From the NCBI RefSeq assembly GCF_024166365.1, contig NC_064822.1:148062823-148126822 (forward strand): a stretch of DNA of 64,000 nt, given 5' to 3'. Source of the stretch: Elephas maximus indicus (lineage: Eukaryota > Chordata > Mammalia > Proboscidea > Elephantidae). Shown piece after piece: positions 36,527 through 47,943 of the stretch. Within the stretch, counting starts at the first letter, position 1. Every line of letters starts with the position of its first letter. Made by a program: the position numbers and the translations under genes. Under the pieces are notes generated by a model, which was not told the DNA's origin, made no database searches, and was given only the letters and a program-made list of their open reading frames with translations.

Positions 36527-36783
36527 ACTGTATCATTATTAATTTCATGTATGTTAAACATTTAATACTTTAAAATAGCCAGCTAAGGTTTGGTTACTTG
36601 ACATAATTTTTTTTTTCAGAGATAAAAAAATATAGACATGACACTTTACATCTACCTAGAAGTTTAGATTTATAATACTTCTACATATAATACCTCATTT
36701 AATCCTCACTAATAAAATATTGGTGGAGGCAGGAAAATTGTGAAAGACTGAAATGATCCAAATGATTATTAGGTGTCTTTTTA

Positions 36784-36952
36784 GGAGCCCTGGTGGCACA
36801 GTCGTTAAGAGATTGGCTGCTAACCAAAAGGTCAGCAGTTCAAACCCACCAGCTGCTTCTTGGAGACTTTATAGGGCAGTTCAACTCCGTCCTATAGGGT
36901 CACTATGAGTCAGAACCGACTTGAGGGCAACTGGTTTGGTTTTTGCTTTGGT
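36784..36952 (+). mobile_element. AfroSINE-type SINE
   Basis: Head ggagccctggtggcacagtc, middle aggtcagcagttcaaacc, tail cactatgagtcagaaccg. Confidence 0.9.
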
Positions 36953-37164
36953 TTCAATGGCAAGCTAGGTATTGTCTAGTGGACCCTTCCTGGTTTCTGA
37001 TCTGTGGGTACTTGCCATTATCTTTGACTAAACTATTTTATAACTCTGTAGAGATAGAGGTTAACTTACAGAAAACTGATAACATTGCAAATTTCCTGTC
37101 TGTAGCAATGCAAATGATTTCCATTTATAGAAATGCAAATAAATAAGGTCTATAAGAAATATCC

Positions 37165-37375
37165 AAAACCAAACCAAACCCACCACCATCAAGTCAATTC
37201 TGACTCCTAGAGACCTTCAATACAGAGCAGAACTGCCCCATAGGGTTTCCAAGGCTGTAAATCTTTGTGGAAGCAAACTGTCACATCTTTCTCCCACTGA
37301 GTAGCTGGTAGGTTCAAACCACTGACCTGTTGGTTAGCATGGAACACTTTAACCACTGCTCCATTAGGGCTCCTT
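37165..37375 (-). mobile_element. AfroSINE-type SINE, antisense
   Basis: ccatcaagtcaattctgactc through ggaagcaaactgtcacatc to the head tccattagggctcc. Confidence 0.88.
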
Positions 37376-37609
37376 ATAAGAAATATAAATCTCCACAAAT
37401 CTAATTCCCATTTCAACCAGTTCTAACTTTTTACTGGTTCCCTCACTGAATAATTAGCTAAATAAATTCTTTGATATATGTTGACTTATATATATGTTAG
37501 AGAACTTATTTTACCCCTGAAGATTATGTTTTAACAGTAGTTATTTATAGTAATAAGAAAAGTTCAGCATATTTATGTGTTATCAGTACTTAGAATCCAA
37601 GTAATAGAC

Positions 37610-38243
37610 CCACCTCACATTACTTGGATCTACAATCAATGCCCATGGAAGCAACAGTCAAGAAATCAAATGACATATTGCATTAGGCAAATCTACTGCA
37701 AAAGACCTCTTTAAAGTGTGAAAGGGCAAAATACCACTTTCAGGATTAAGACACGCCTGACCCAAGCCATGGTATTTTCATTCGCCTCATATACATGTGA
37801 AAGCTGGACAATGAATAAGGAAGACCAAAGAACTGTCATCTTTGAATTACGGTGTTTTCAAAGAATGTTGACTATACCATGGATTGCCAGAAGAACAATC
37901 AATCTGTCTTGAAAGAAATATATCCAGAATGCTCCTTAGAAGCAGGATGGTGAGACTTTGTCTCACATACTTTGAACATGTTATCAGGAGGGACCAGTCC
38001 CTGGAGAAGGTCATCATGCTTGGTAAAGTAGGAAAAAAAAAAAAAACCCAGTGCAGTCGAGTCGGTAGAGGGGCAGCAAAAAAGAGGAAGACACTTCACA
38101 AGATGGACTGACACAGCAGTTGCAACAATGGGCTCAAACATAGCAATGACTGTGAAGATAGCCCAGGACCAGGCAGTGTTTTGTTCCCTTGTACATAAGG
38201 TTGCTATGTGTAGGAACTGACTTGACAGCACCTAACAACAGTT
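37610..38243 (+). mobile_element. RTE LINE 3' fragment
   Basis: Contains the final coding region and 3' end: tacttggatctacaatcaatg, gtgaaagctggacaatgaat, aagaaatatatccagaatgc, ending cacctaacaacag. A short A-rich insertion with a SINE-like gtcgagtcgg lies at about 38030-38066. Confidence 0.88.
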
Positions 38244-39255
38244 CTTACAAAGCACAGTGAGGCACTGCACAAGAGCTTTTATAAGAAATAAAACTGTCCC
38301 TTAAGTGTTAATCTGCAAAACTAATATCTATTTGATTAGAGTAGGGGTATGCCAAATTAGCTTTAAGCCACAGAATAGTTCCTAGGGCTATGAGATTGTT
38401 CTATAACTGGACTTTGAAAATTAAATATGGTTAAAGGTGAAACGTGTTCAGAGAGAAATAGCAAAACAGCAAAAGAGCCATGAGGGAAAACCTGGTGGTA
38501 TCCTTCCATGGCATGTGCAGAAGGGATGGTGGGTGTCTTGGCTCTAGGACCTGACCTCTCATGTCCTAAAAAAAAAAAAAAAAGTATCACCTATATTCCT
38601 TATGATGGGGTCTATCAGACTTGCTCATTCTGAACCAATAGTAATCGAAACACATGAGGCAGAAACTTTAGAGCTGTGTAAGTTTTTCTCCCTTTAGTTT
38701 TCCCCTTCCTTTCCCCTCCCCAACCCCAACTCAATGCTTGTGACAGGCTCTGTCTTCTTTGTTTAAAGGGAAGTTTGTGGCAAGGAGAAAATCAAGATTT
38801 TCCTGCAAGCCATTTCCATTATGATTTTCATTTCCAAAATTTTAAGCCCACTGATAAAATTATGCTAAGTATCCTAGAAGGAGAAGATAGGATTTGAGAA
38901 AAGTAGGAGAGCCTTTGAGAGAAGTAAGAGTGAGGCGTATTTTCAGACTAGAAAGATTCTAAGGCACTGGTTGGAGGATGGGTTCTCAGAGCAATGAGAG
39001 CCAGTGATTAGATTTCTGGCTGTACTCTGGTGAGGTGGCAAAACCCCAGAGGGAAACGTGTGGTTTCTAGCTTTGCCTAAAATGTCCATGGGGAGTGTAA
39101 TATTTAAATAGTAATAGGTAAGAATATCTAACAGGCAGCATCTGATCCCTATGTCCTTTAGTTGTTAAAACATTAGAAAGGTCTCAGTGTCTTCAGGGAA
39201 GGATACTTCAGGGAAGGAGGACCCAGTGGGTATTTACAGATTCTTTGCAGGTTTC
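38244..39255. other. Unassigned intronic sequence
   Basis: Nothing recognised except an A run at about 38569-38583. Confidence 0.5.
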
Positions 39256-39423
39256 AGAAACTCTGGTGGCTAGTGGTTAAGTGCTATGGCTGCTAACCAA
39301 GAGGTCGGCAGTTTGAATCCACCAGGCGCTCCTTGGAAACTCTATGGGGCAGTTCTAGTCCGTCCTATACGGTTGCTATGAGTTGGAATTGACTTGGAGG
39401 CAGTGGGTTTGTTTTGGTTTTTT
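39256..39423 (+). mobile_element. AfroSINE-type SINE
   Basis: Head gaaactctggtggctagtgg, middle aggtcggcagtttgaatcc, tail gctatgagttggaattgac. Confidence 0.88.
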
Positions 39424-40362
39424 GCAGGTTTCATTGATAAGCAGCAGTGGTACGTACTGGGTGAATAGCAGCCCTGCCTTTACCACTTTAGGCCATTCAA
39501 ACAACAGAATGAGAAGACCTAAAGGGCCCATATGGGCTGGGAAAGTGAGTGCATTGGTGGTAATCAAGGGCCGGAGGGACCACAAGACTTTCAGAGCTAC
39601 CGAAGAGTCAAGTATCCCTGCACTCTTCCTGTAGAAGGCCAGTAAAAAAAAAAAAATGTAGGCAAGGAAAAAAATGACTGTGGTTGAATTTATTATCTGT
39701 TTGTAATGGAGTGGCTATGAATTAAAATCAATTTGATTTAAAGAAAATTCAAACGTTATATTTCATTTGACTTTGTGAATTGTGATTCATATCTGCCACA
39801 TACATGGTAAATGACTCATTCAGGTCTATACTCCTGATTATAATTTGTCTTTTCATGTTACATGCCTAGGGGGAGATGGTGTGCTAGCCAGATGCCAGAA
39901 TCCTGCCCTCTCAGCAGTTCAGTTCTCTTTGTTAAATAATAAATTGTGAAATCGATTGTAATTTAGCTTCCCACATGTCACGCCCACAGGGAGAAAATGT
40001 GCTAACTACAGGACATGTTTCCTTTTCTTTGGTAAGCTATATTGCTCACTGACATTAATATATTTTATTCTAATTTTAGTCTTCAGATTCTTAGGTTTGA
40101 TTCATCGTAGTTCACCCTAGGAGTTGGATGCCTCTTGACTCTGTGGAAAATTAAATATCTAAGTCTGCAGTCCTGAGGCCCAGATTTAATGCATGGGAAA
40201 CTTACTAAGAAAATATTCTACCTAGAAAATTTTCTTGGAGGGCACTTCATTTGGGTCACAAGGACACATTATATTTGAATGGCCATGGTGACATAAATCA
40301 CTCTCGCTCATTTGTATGAACCTCAAAAATCGAAGGTTCAAAGTCAGAAGTGAAATACATAC

Positions 40363-40487
40363 CAGAATTAGGAGACATCTGATTGCTTTGTGAATTCCCA
40401 AATAACCCAAAAGACAAAGAATAACAGTAGCAGATCCAGTTCCAATCAGCAGTTGAGAAACATATGCTATCAAGTGATTCTTTTCAT
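40363..40487 (-). CDS. TSPAN19: TSPAN19 coding exon 3 (TM2)
   Basis: 125 bases. The first two complete codon 47 (Asp) begun in exon 2; then residues 48-88: EKNHLIAYVSQLLIGTGSAT, VILCLLGYLGIHKAIRCLLI and L. This covers the small extracellular loop end and the second membrane segment with the Gly-Tyr/Gly-containing turn typical of tetraspanins. Acceptor ttttacattcccacag, donor GTATGT. It aligns closely with human [20 protein letters not shown], from memory. Confidence 0.93.
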
Positions 40488-41097
40488 CTGTGGGAATGTA
40501 AAATGACTTATTATGAAGTTACATTTCGTTTGTTTTCTATTTAATAAATAATACATAAATACGGCAACCAAAGGTTTCTCGAAGTTGTTGCCAAACCACC
40601 AGGATTCTCTCTCTTTTTTTTTTTTTACCCCATTCTAGCCCCTCTCACTCTAGGCAACAACCTTTCTACCTTTTCTGATAATGATAGACAATCTCAGACT
40701 GTTTCTTTATCTTATCTTCATTGTTGTCTATGATAAAAGACCTTTTTTTTTCTGGGATGACGTCTACACATACACCGTCAAACATTCATGTACTAATTCA
40801 TTCATCAAAAAATCTTGAAGTACCAAATTGTGGGCTGGGCGTCCCTTGTATGATATCCTGCGTGTTTTACTAATTATCGTTCTCTTCGCGCTATATTTTA
40901 TATTCTCCTTACCTAGACTATGAGCTCAGTGTTAGAGACTGAGTGGCTTTGCATCACAACTGAGAAATTCTTAGCTTAGGAAACTAAACTCTTTTACAAT
41001 AGGCTGAAGGAAACCTGCTCTTGGCCCCAGAGGAAGAGGTTATCTTTATTATACTGGGCAGTAGGCAAATCTGCCCTTTGATCCTTAGAGATATCCT

Positions 41098-42194
41098 GTC
41101 TTAGCTACCTAGTGCTGATGTAACAGAAATACCACAAGTGGGTGGCTTTAAAGAACAGAAATTTTCTCACAGTTCAAGAAGCTAGAGGTCAGAATTCAGG
41201 ATGTGGCCCCAGAGGAGGTTGTTGTTGTGGTTGTTAGGTGCCGTGGAGTCGGTTCTGACTCACAGCAACCCTATGTATCACAGAATGAAACACTGCCTGG
41301 TCCTGCGCCATGCTCACAATCGTTGTTATGCTTGAGCCCATTGTTGCAGCCACTATGTCAATCCGCCTCATTGAGGATCTTCCTCTTTTTCACTGACCCT
41401 CTACTTTACCAAGTACGATGTCCTTTTTCAGGGACTGATCCTTCCTCACAACATGTCCAAAGTATGTTATGTGAGATGTAGTCTCGCCATCCTTGCTTCT
41501 AAGGAGCATTCTAGTTGTACTTCTTCCAAGACAGATTTGTTCCTTCTTTTGGCAGTCCATGGTATATTCAATATTCCTCGCCAAAACCACAATTCAAAGG
41601 AGTCAATTCTTCGATTTTCCTCATTCATTGTCCAGCTTTCACATGCATATGATACAATTGAAAAGACCATGGCTTGGCACAGGTGGACCTTGGTCTTCAA
41701 GATGACATCTTTGCTTTTCAACACTTTAATGAGGTCCTTTGCAGCAGATTTGCCCAATGCAATGTGTCTTTTGATATTTTGAGTGCTGCTTCCATGGATG
41801 TTGATTGTGGATGGAAGTAAAATGAAATCCTTGACAACATCAATCTTTTCTCCATTTATCATGATGTGGCTTATTGGTCCAGTTGGGAGGATTTTTTGTT
41901 TTCAGAGGAGGTATTTCCTTTCTATTTCAGTTTCTAGTAGCTACCAGCAATGCTTGGTGTGCCTGGGTTTTCTATACATCTTTCTTCCTCATCTGTCTTC
42001 CTCTTCCCTCTGTGTGTGCCTGTGTCTATTCTGCTCTTTCTATACCTAAGAGGTGATTAGGTTTAGGACCCACCTTATTAATGTAATAAAAGAAAAACCC
42101 CTTTTTTTCAAATAGGCTCATGTTTATAGGTGCAGGGGTTAGGATTTCAAGACATGTATTTTGGAATGGGGGGACATAGTTCATTCCACAACAG
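41098..42194 (-). mobile_element. MaLR-like LTR split by an RTE insertion
   Basis: Left part 41098-41219 (gtcttagctacctagtgctg, cagaaataccacaagtggg). Right part from about 41913 (cttggtgtgcctgggttttc to gacatagttcattccacaac). The intervening 683 bases are an RTE copy. Confidence 0.7.
41220..41902 (-). mobile_element. RTE LINE, 5'-truncated, with target duplication
   Basis: CAGAGGAGGT occurs at 41210-41219 and 41903-41912. The minus-strand frame 41467-41862 still reads RTE protein (MINGEKIDVVKDFILL; SYACESWTMNEENRR). The 3' end is at left, rich in GTT. One of the better-preserved RTE 3' ends here. Confidence 0.88.
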
Positions 42195-42365
42195 ATACTA
42201 TGTCTATCTTTCAAGACTGTATTCTATACAAAAGATCCTGAAAAGATAGTCAGGAACTAAAGGGCAGTAAGTGTTTCAAGAAATTCCAGAGAACATTAGA
42301 AAATTGTCTCCCAACACTAAGTTCCTCTTTTTTATTTTTAGCAAATCATGGCACATACTCACTGC

Positions 42366-42745
42366 ACAACAGGGGTTGGCAAACTTTTTCTGTAAAGGGC
42401 CAGATAGTAAATATTTTAGGCTTTGTGAACCATACACTGTTACAACTACTCAACACTGCCACTGCAGTGCAAATGGGGCCTCGGTGGGATAGTGGTTAAG
42501 CGCTTGGCTGCCAATCCACTAGCTACTCCTTGGAAAACCTATGGGGCAGTTCTACTCTGTCCTATAGGGTCGCTATGAGTTGGAATTGATTCAATAGCCA
42601 ACAGGTTTGTTTTTTTGTTGTAGTGCAAAAGCAGCCATAAGCTATATGTAAGTGAATGGGTATGGTTGTGTTCCAATACAAGTTAATTTATAAAAACAGG
42701 CAATAGCTGTATTTGGCCTGTGGGCTGTATTTGCTGACTCCCTGC
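42366..42745 (+). mobile_element. hAT-type DNA transposon relic split by a SINE
   Basis: Starts caggggttggcaaactttttc, resumes after the SINE with agtgcaaaagcagccataag, ends ggcctgtgggctgtatttgc. The opening and closing sequences are inverted repeats of a known non-autonomous mammalian hAT family; the exact family name is uncertain. Confidence 0.75.
42476..42621 (+). mobile_element. AfroSINE-type SINE, internally shortened
   Basis: Head ggcctcggtgggatagtgg, tail gctatgagttggaattgat. It lies in the hAT relic, flanked by agtgcaaa on both sides. The usual middle block is partly missing. Confidence 0.82.
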
Positions 42746-43069
42746 CATATCATATCTGATTTTCAAAATCTTTGATAAAAACAGGGGAGTACCTTCCTCC
42801 CACCAACCAAAGATATTTATATGGAAATAATCCTTAGCCTAGTGGCTCCTAAACTTAACTCACAGTGACCACAACATACTACAAAATGTCAGAAACAAAA
42901 GAAACCAAAGTTTTTTTCCATAAAGTTAAAATATTCAGTTATTTTATTCATATGTTCATATTTGGGGTATATTATAATTTATTTGTTATCCTGTGATGGT
43001 GAGAGTATAGGCTGAGTTTTAAAACCCATCATTTCACTTGCGGGGGTGGGTAGGAATTGTGTAGCAGAG

Positions 43070-43456
43070 CAGTGGTGGCACAGTGGTTGAGCCCTCCGCT
43101 GCTAACGGAAAGGTTGGCTGTTGGAACCCATCAGCTGCTCCACAGAAGAAAGATGTGGCAATCTGCTTCCATAAAGATTATAGCCTTGGAAACTCTACGG
43201 GGCAGCTCTACTCTGTCCTATACCCAAAACCAAACTTACTGTTGTCAAGTCGGTTCTGACTGATAGTGACTCTACAGGACAGAGTAGAACTGCCCCACAG
43301 AGTTTCCAAGGAGCACTTGGTAGATTCAAACTGCTGACCTTTTGGTTAGCAGCCATAGCACTTAACCACTATGCCACCAGGGTCTTCATTCTGTCCTATA
43401 GGGTCACTATAGTCTGAATTGACTCGAGGGCAATGGGTTTGGTTTGGTTTTGGAGG
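43070..43456 (+). mobile_element. AfroSINE split by an opposite AfroSINE
   Basis: Outer copy 43070-43222 (gtggtggcacagtggttgag) and 43390-43456 (actatagtctgaattgactcg). The join would restore the tail collinearly. Confidence 0.87.
43223..43389 (-). mobile_element. AfroSINE nested in the copy above, opposite strand
   Basis: Flanked by TCTGTCCTATA at 43212-43222 and 43390-43400, an 11-bp target duplication. Runs from tail (gttgtcaagtcggttctg) to head (actatgccaccagggtc). Confidence 0.88.
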
Positions 43457-43793
43457 GATTGTGAAAACTGTTGATCTCCATTATCCTTTCAAGTCTACAG
43501 ATTTGTAATGGTCCAGGGTTATCACAACAATCCTCAACCTCCGCTTTCTCTCATCGCTCTTGTTCAGCTTGTTCCTAGCTCTAAGAAAAAAAAAAAAAAG
43601 TTCCTACCTCTTTCTTCCTAATTTATCTCTTCTAAAACCAGTTGATACAAACTTTCAGAGGGAAAACTAGATTATATTTAATGAATGTTGGCGTAATACT
43701 GCCACCTGCTGAATAAATCATATATGCAATGATTTAAAATTGAATGCCTGGTTTATTTCATTCAGGGAAAGCAAAAAGAAAATAGATACATAC

Positions 43794-43866
43794 CCAAAAC
43801 AGTTAAAAAATTGTTTCTATCTAACAAAAGCCATGTGCCAAATCCCATGAGTAAAAATCCAAGAAT
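43794..43866 (-). CDS. TSPAN19: TSPAN19 coding exon 2 (TM1 end, small loop)
   Basis: 73 bases: codons for residues 23-46 (ILGFLLMGFGTWLLLDRNNF then LTVL) plus one base of codon 47. Acceptor gtctcttttatag, donor GTATGT. MGFG-WLLLDRNNFLT is nearly identical to the human protein I recall. It contains the C-terminal half of TM1. Confidence 0.94.
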
Positions 43867-43958
43867 CTATAAAAGAGACAGTCGGAGTTTATTTTTTTAA
43901 GTAATTGCCTATAAAAATGCATTCGTTTTCTTTAGTAAATAATTGTGAGGATTCTTAC
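43867..43958 (-). other. TSPAN19 intron 1 of the coding part
   Basis: Very short, 92 bases, with GT/AG ends. Confidence 0.85.
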
Positions 43959-44051
43959 CAAGGAAGCTCCATTAATGAGGTAAAGAATGTATTTAAAAAT
44001 TATTATTTTGCTTTTCTTTAACATTTTTTTCCTCTCAGAAAACTGGTGATT
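43959..44051 (-). CDS. TSPAN19: TSPAN19 first coding exon
   Basis: Coding bases 43959-44024: ATG at 44022-44024 starts MLKKSKIIIFKYILYLINGA then SL, residues 1-22, matching human [20 protein letters not shown] from memory. The start is chosen by that match and by A at -3 (aaaaaaATG). The exon begins after an AG at 44052-44053 (ggttatctttcag), leaving 27 bases of 5' UTR, so at least one upstream non-coding exon is required. Donor GTAAGA. Confidence 0.9.
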
Positions 44052-44369
44052 CTGAAAGATAACCACAAGTTTTACTATAAAAATTCACCACAATATCAAC
44101 TTTAATTCTGCCTATTCATGCCATTCATTTGCATAATTTTCTTCTCTTACTAGTTTTTGGTATAACCTTTTTTTTTCCATGAACATAAAGGCATGCTGAA
44201 AATATCTTGAAATCATACCTTTCTCTATCTGAATTTTTTGTCCAGCCACTCGAGACCAAAACAGTATGTCAATAGTAGCCTCATTGAACTCCTTGCAGTT
44301 TTCAAAAAGTAAACTATTTTCTTTTGTTTCCAGTCTTAACACGCCTTGTTCTCTTTGCTGGAAAGCTTT

Positions 44370-44595
44370 CCTTTGCCTCTGCCTATCCCTGACCTTTCCC
44401 AGAAAAATGTCACCTTCTCAATGAGATCTCACTGTGGGAAGCACTTCCCTAACCCCAATTTGTTGCTATTTTCCTTTTGTTTTTCTCCCCACCTAGACTC
44501 TGAGGTCTTTAAGAGGACAGAGGTCTTTTACATCATTAAAACCCCAGAGTCTAACACATACTAGGTACTTAATATTTGTTGAAAAAATTAATAGA
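44370..44595 (+). mobile_element. L2 LINE 3' end
   Basis: aatgtcaccttctcaatgag, tctgaggtctttaagagga, ctaacacatactaggtac, atatttgttga: a clear if diverged L2 3' end. Confidence 0.75.
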
Positions 44596-45144
44596 TGGAA
44601 TTATTTTATTAGTCCACAATTTAGTTTGGTATACAGTGTAAGGAAAGGTGCTAATTTAATGTTAATTAAAACTTATTTTCCAGATAGCTAATATTCTTAA
44701 AACTTTTATGGAAAATAAATACTTACCCCCATTGGTTGTAGGTACTTTGTTTTTTAGATATGAAAATTTAAAATTTTCTTGGGCTTCGTTCTGGGTTTTC
44801 TCTTCTGTTTCATTGATTTAATTCTAGTTGAGCATCATGTTTTAAAAAGTATATTAGCTTTATAATGTTTTAATGTATGCAGTACATAATAGACATGATG
44901 GAAGCAGATATAGTAAGATGAGTCTGGAGTTATTTGTCCCTAGTTAGGAGAAAACTGATCTGTCGGACTGAAGAGTGCACTGGATAATGGGGAAACAAGA
45001 AAGGACTAGGTTTGACTCTATCCATTTCCCTCTCTACTTTGACCTGAGGCCACATTCTTCCTTAAAACTCCCCAGGTTCTTCCTCCCAGCTTAAGAAGTC
45101 TTTCCAGGCTTTGTCTTACATGCTGTACTTTTTACTCTCCTTCA

Positions 45145-45310
45145 GAGCCCTGGTGGCACAATGGTTAACAGCTCGGCTGCTAACCAAAAGGTCGGCAGTT
45201 CAAACCCACCAGCTGCTCCTTAGAAACCCTATGAGGCAGTTCTACTCTGTCCTATAGAGTCACCATGAGTCAGAATCAACTGAAAGGCAACAGGTTTATT
45301 TTGGTTTCTT
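45145..45310 (+). mobile_element. AfroSINE-type SINE, low divergence
   Basis: Head agagccctggtggcacaatg, middle aaaaggtcggcagttcaaac, tail ccatgagtcagaatcaac. Confidence 0.92.
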
Positions 45311-45754
45311 TCAGTCAGTTTCCCCCATTTCTGTCCTACTGTTTCAATCCTGGATTCCTCCAGTGCCAGGCCTGTTTTGATGCATTGCCTGATTTTTATT
45401 TTAGTTTCTCCCCAAAGGTTGTAATTTATATTCAACTCCATCCATTGCAGCATGCAGGAAAACAGTGGTCCTCTCCTCCAGCCTACACAGGAGCTTAGGC
45501 CCAAAGTCCCAGATTCTGCTTTTCTGGGAAAGGAAAGGGAAAGGTGACTGATAAGAAAGTTCTGCAGTAACTCTGGTGTGAAATGTTGATAGAATGGCCC
45601 ATGATGTTGATGTGGTAATAATTAGCATGTTAGTTAGGGTCAAGGCTGAGATACTTTATTAAAGGACCCAAATATAGAAATCAACGGAAGTTTCTTTCTT
45701 TCTCATTCCAAGGTGGGTAGATGGAGTCTGTTCGAGAACCTGGGCTTCCAACAA

Positions 45755-45930
45755 GTTCCCAGGAAGTCATACATAAGAATCACCTGGAGATCTTATTAAA
45801 CTGTAGATTCTGATTCAGTATATCTGGGGTGGAAATGCAAATTCTCAGCAGGGAACCTGTTAGAAATGCAAATTCTCAGCATCAGCTCTAACCAGAATGA
45901 GCCGGTTCCAAGTCATCTCAGGAACTTGGG
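45755..45930 (-). mobile_element. MER5-like hAT-Charlie MITE
   Basis: aagaatcacctggagatctt, agattctgattcagtatat, ctggggtggaaatgcaaattc: the MER5A-type consensus. The aaatgcaaattctcagca block is locally duplicated. Confidence 0.75.
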
Positions 45931-46388
45931 CTAGTGGGTCAGGTTTCGCCTGTTAAATATGTGACTCCCAAGTTTGCACCAGGTATCATCATTTACAGCA
46001 GGCAGAGAGAAAAAAAGGAAGAGTAAGCCCAGGGAAGCATCTTTTAAGCAAGTCAGGTGGAAGCTGCATACTTCCCTTCTGCTCTTATTTCACTAGCACA
46101 GATTTGGCTACACTGCCATACTCAGCTGCAGTTGGAGGCAACCATGTGCTCAGGAAGAAAGAAAGAAGGTACAAGAGGAACAAATGAAATGACCTGCTAG
46201 AGTTAGAAGGGCAATTACAAAAAGATAATTAGAGGAAGAAAAGGGAAGGCTTTGATATAGTTTCAATATGCTTTACTATGGAAAGAATTGATGATCAGAA
46301 GGATTCTTGGAGGATTGGAAAATTAAAAAATAATGGTAGTTATTGGAAATAGAAAACACTGAGAAAAAAATAGTCTGGAGGAAGAATG

Positions 46389-46562
46389 GAAACCCTGGTG
46401 GTATAGTGGTTAAGTGCTACAGCTGCTAACCAAAGGGTCAGCAGTTCAAATCCACCAGGTGCTCCTTGGAAACTCTTTGGCGCAGTTCTACTCTGTCCTG
46501 TGGGGTCGCTATGAGTCGGAATCAACTCGATGGCCCTGGGTTTGGTTTTTTTTGTTTTTTTG
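46389..46562 (+). mobile_element. AfroSINE-type SINE
   Basis: Head gaaaccctggtggtatagtg, middle aagggtcagcagttcaaatc, tail cgctatgagtcggaatcaac, then a T-rich end. Confidence 0.9.
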
Positions 46563-46895
46563 GCTTGGAGGAAGAATTGGTGAATTTAATTTTTAATAAG
46601 TGAGTCTGACATGTTAGCAAATATCTATGTGGTAAAGTCCTAGAAGCACTAGGAATTGTATGTTGGCATATAAATTGGTAGGGTACATTTGGGAGTCATC
46701 TATAAAGAGCTAATGTAATGGGAGTGAATGGAAGAGAAGAGTGATTAAACACAGATAAAAATGAGCAAAGGGTTGAGAACCTAATTAGGAATTTGGATTT
46801 TTTTTTTTTTAAGCAGAATTTTATTGAGTGAAAAGAAATCAAAGTATGGTCTCATGGAAATCAATGGAAGAAGAAATTTCTAGAACAGTGCCAGA

Positions 46896-47057
46896 TAATA
46901 TCCCCACCTCATTGCCATCGAGATTCCAACTCATAGTGGCCCTATAGGACAGAGCAGAACTGCCTCCATAGGGTTTCCAAGAAGCAGCTGGTGGATTTGA
47001 ACTGCCAGCCTTTTGGTTAGCAGCCAAGCTCTTAACCACTGTGCCACCGGGACTCCT
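46896..47057 (-). mobile_element. AfroSINE-type SINE, antisense
   Basis: Tail side gccatcgagattccaactc through the head ccactgtgccaccgggactcc. Confidence 0.9.
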
Positions 47058-47943
47058 AGGTAATATGGAGAGGTCAAAAAAGGTGATAAATTCAGTTCTC
47101 TCAAAATCAGCTGAGTTGGTGAGGAGGGTCTTCATGGTAATTTTAAAACATCAGTTCAAGTCAAAGAGTTAGAACAAAACAAATGGGGTGTCCAAGCAAC
47201 AAACCAAGGAAGCCCATGTAGTGTTTGTATAGAGTGGTAAGAGGAGATGGTCATGTGCTGATCTTTTCAGCTCTAAGCTCCACGAACTGGAAACAACGTC
47301 AATGAAAGTCAAGACATGCTAATACAAAGATACACATCAACTCAGTGTAGCACGTATTTGAACACTTGGAGGGTGGAAGGTCTGTTTTTCTTTCGGCTTA
47401 AACAAAGAATTTTTTAAAACTTAATCAAATCAGTCCTGGTGTGGTATTTCATTTGTTATATTGTAAAAACAGATTTTTTTTTTAATGGTATAAATGCTAT
47501 AGGGACAATTTATAATAATTCACCTATTCACAGATAATGATTTTTCACAATAGCCAAATAACGTTCTGATTACTTATTATTATTGCTCTTAAGTTCCTTT
47601 TAAGTGCCAGGAAAACAAAATATAAAAATTCATAAGAGCCAACCAAGAAGTGAAGATCTGGAGTCAAATAAATCTTTTGGCTAGCTCTGAATGATGGATG
47701 GGGCGGGGGCGTAAACTGCGTATATATACATGTGCCAAGTGCCTCAAAATTGCAAGCAGTGATAAGAATGCTAGAATAAGGATTGGGTCACACACACACA
47801 CAAAGACACTTTACAAAGTGCTGGCAACTGAAACCCATTATTATTGTTTACAGAAAGTAAACAACAAGAACAGATTTGAGGTGAACTGGTCCCCTCTACT
47901 TACATGACTATCCCACTTAGCCTCACTGGAGAAGAACTGACTT

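Larger units (their letters stand above)
34886..40362 (-). other. TSPAN19 intron 3
   Basis: The longest coding-region intron. It contains an (AC)n tract, two RTE 3' fragments, four SINEs and a solo LTR, each listed. Unrecognised: 35331-35739, 36527-36783, 38244-39255 and 39424-40362. Confidence 0.65.
40488..43793 (-). other. TSPAN19 intron 2
   Basis: Contains an LTR split by an RTE (41098-42194), a hAT-type DNA element split by a SINE (42366-42745) and a nested inverted SINE pair (43070-43456). Bases 40488-41097 carry only L2-like hints near 40920. Bases 42746-43069 and 43457-43793 are unassigned. Confidence 0.65.
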
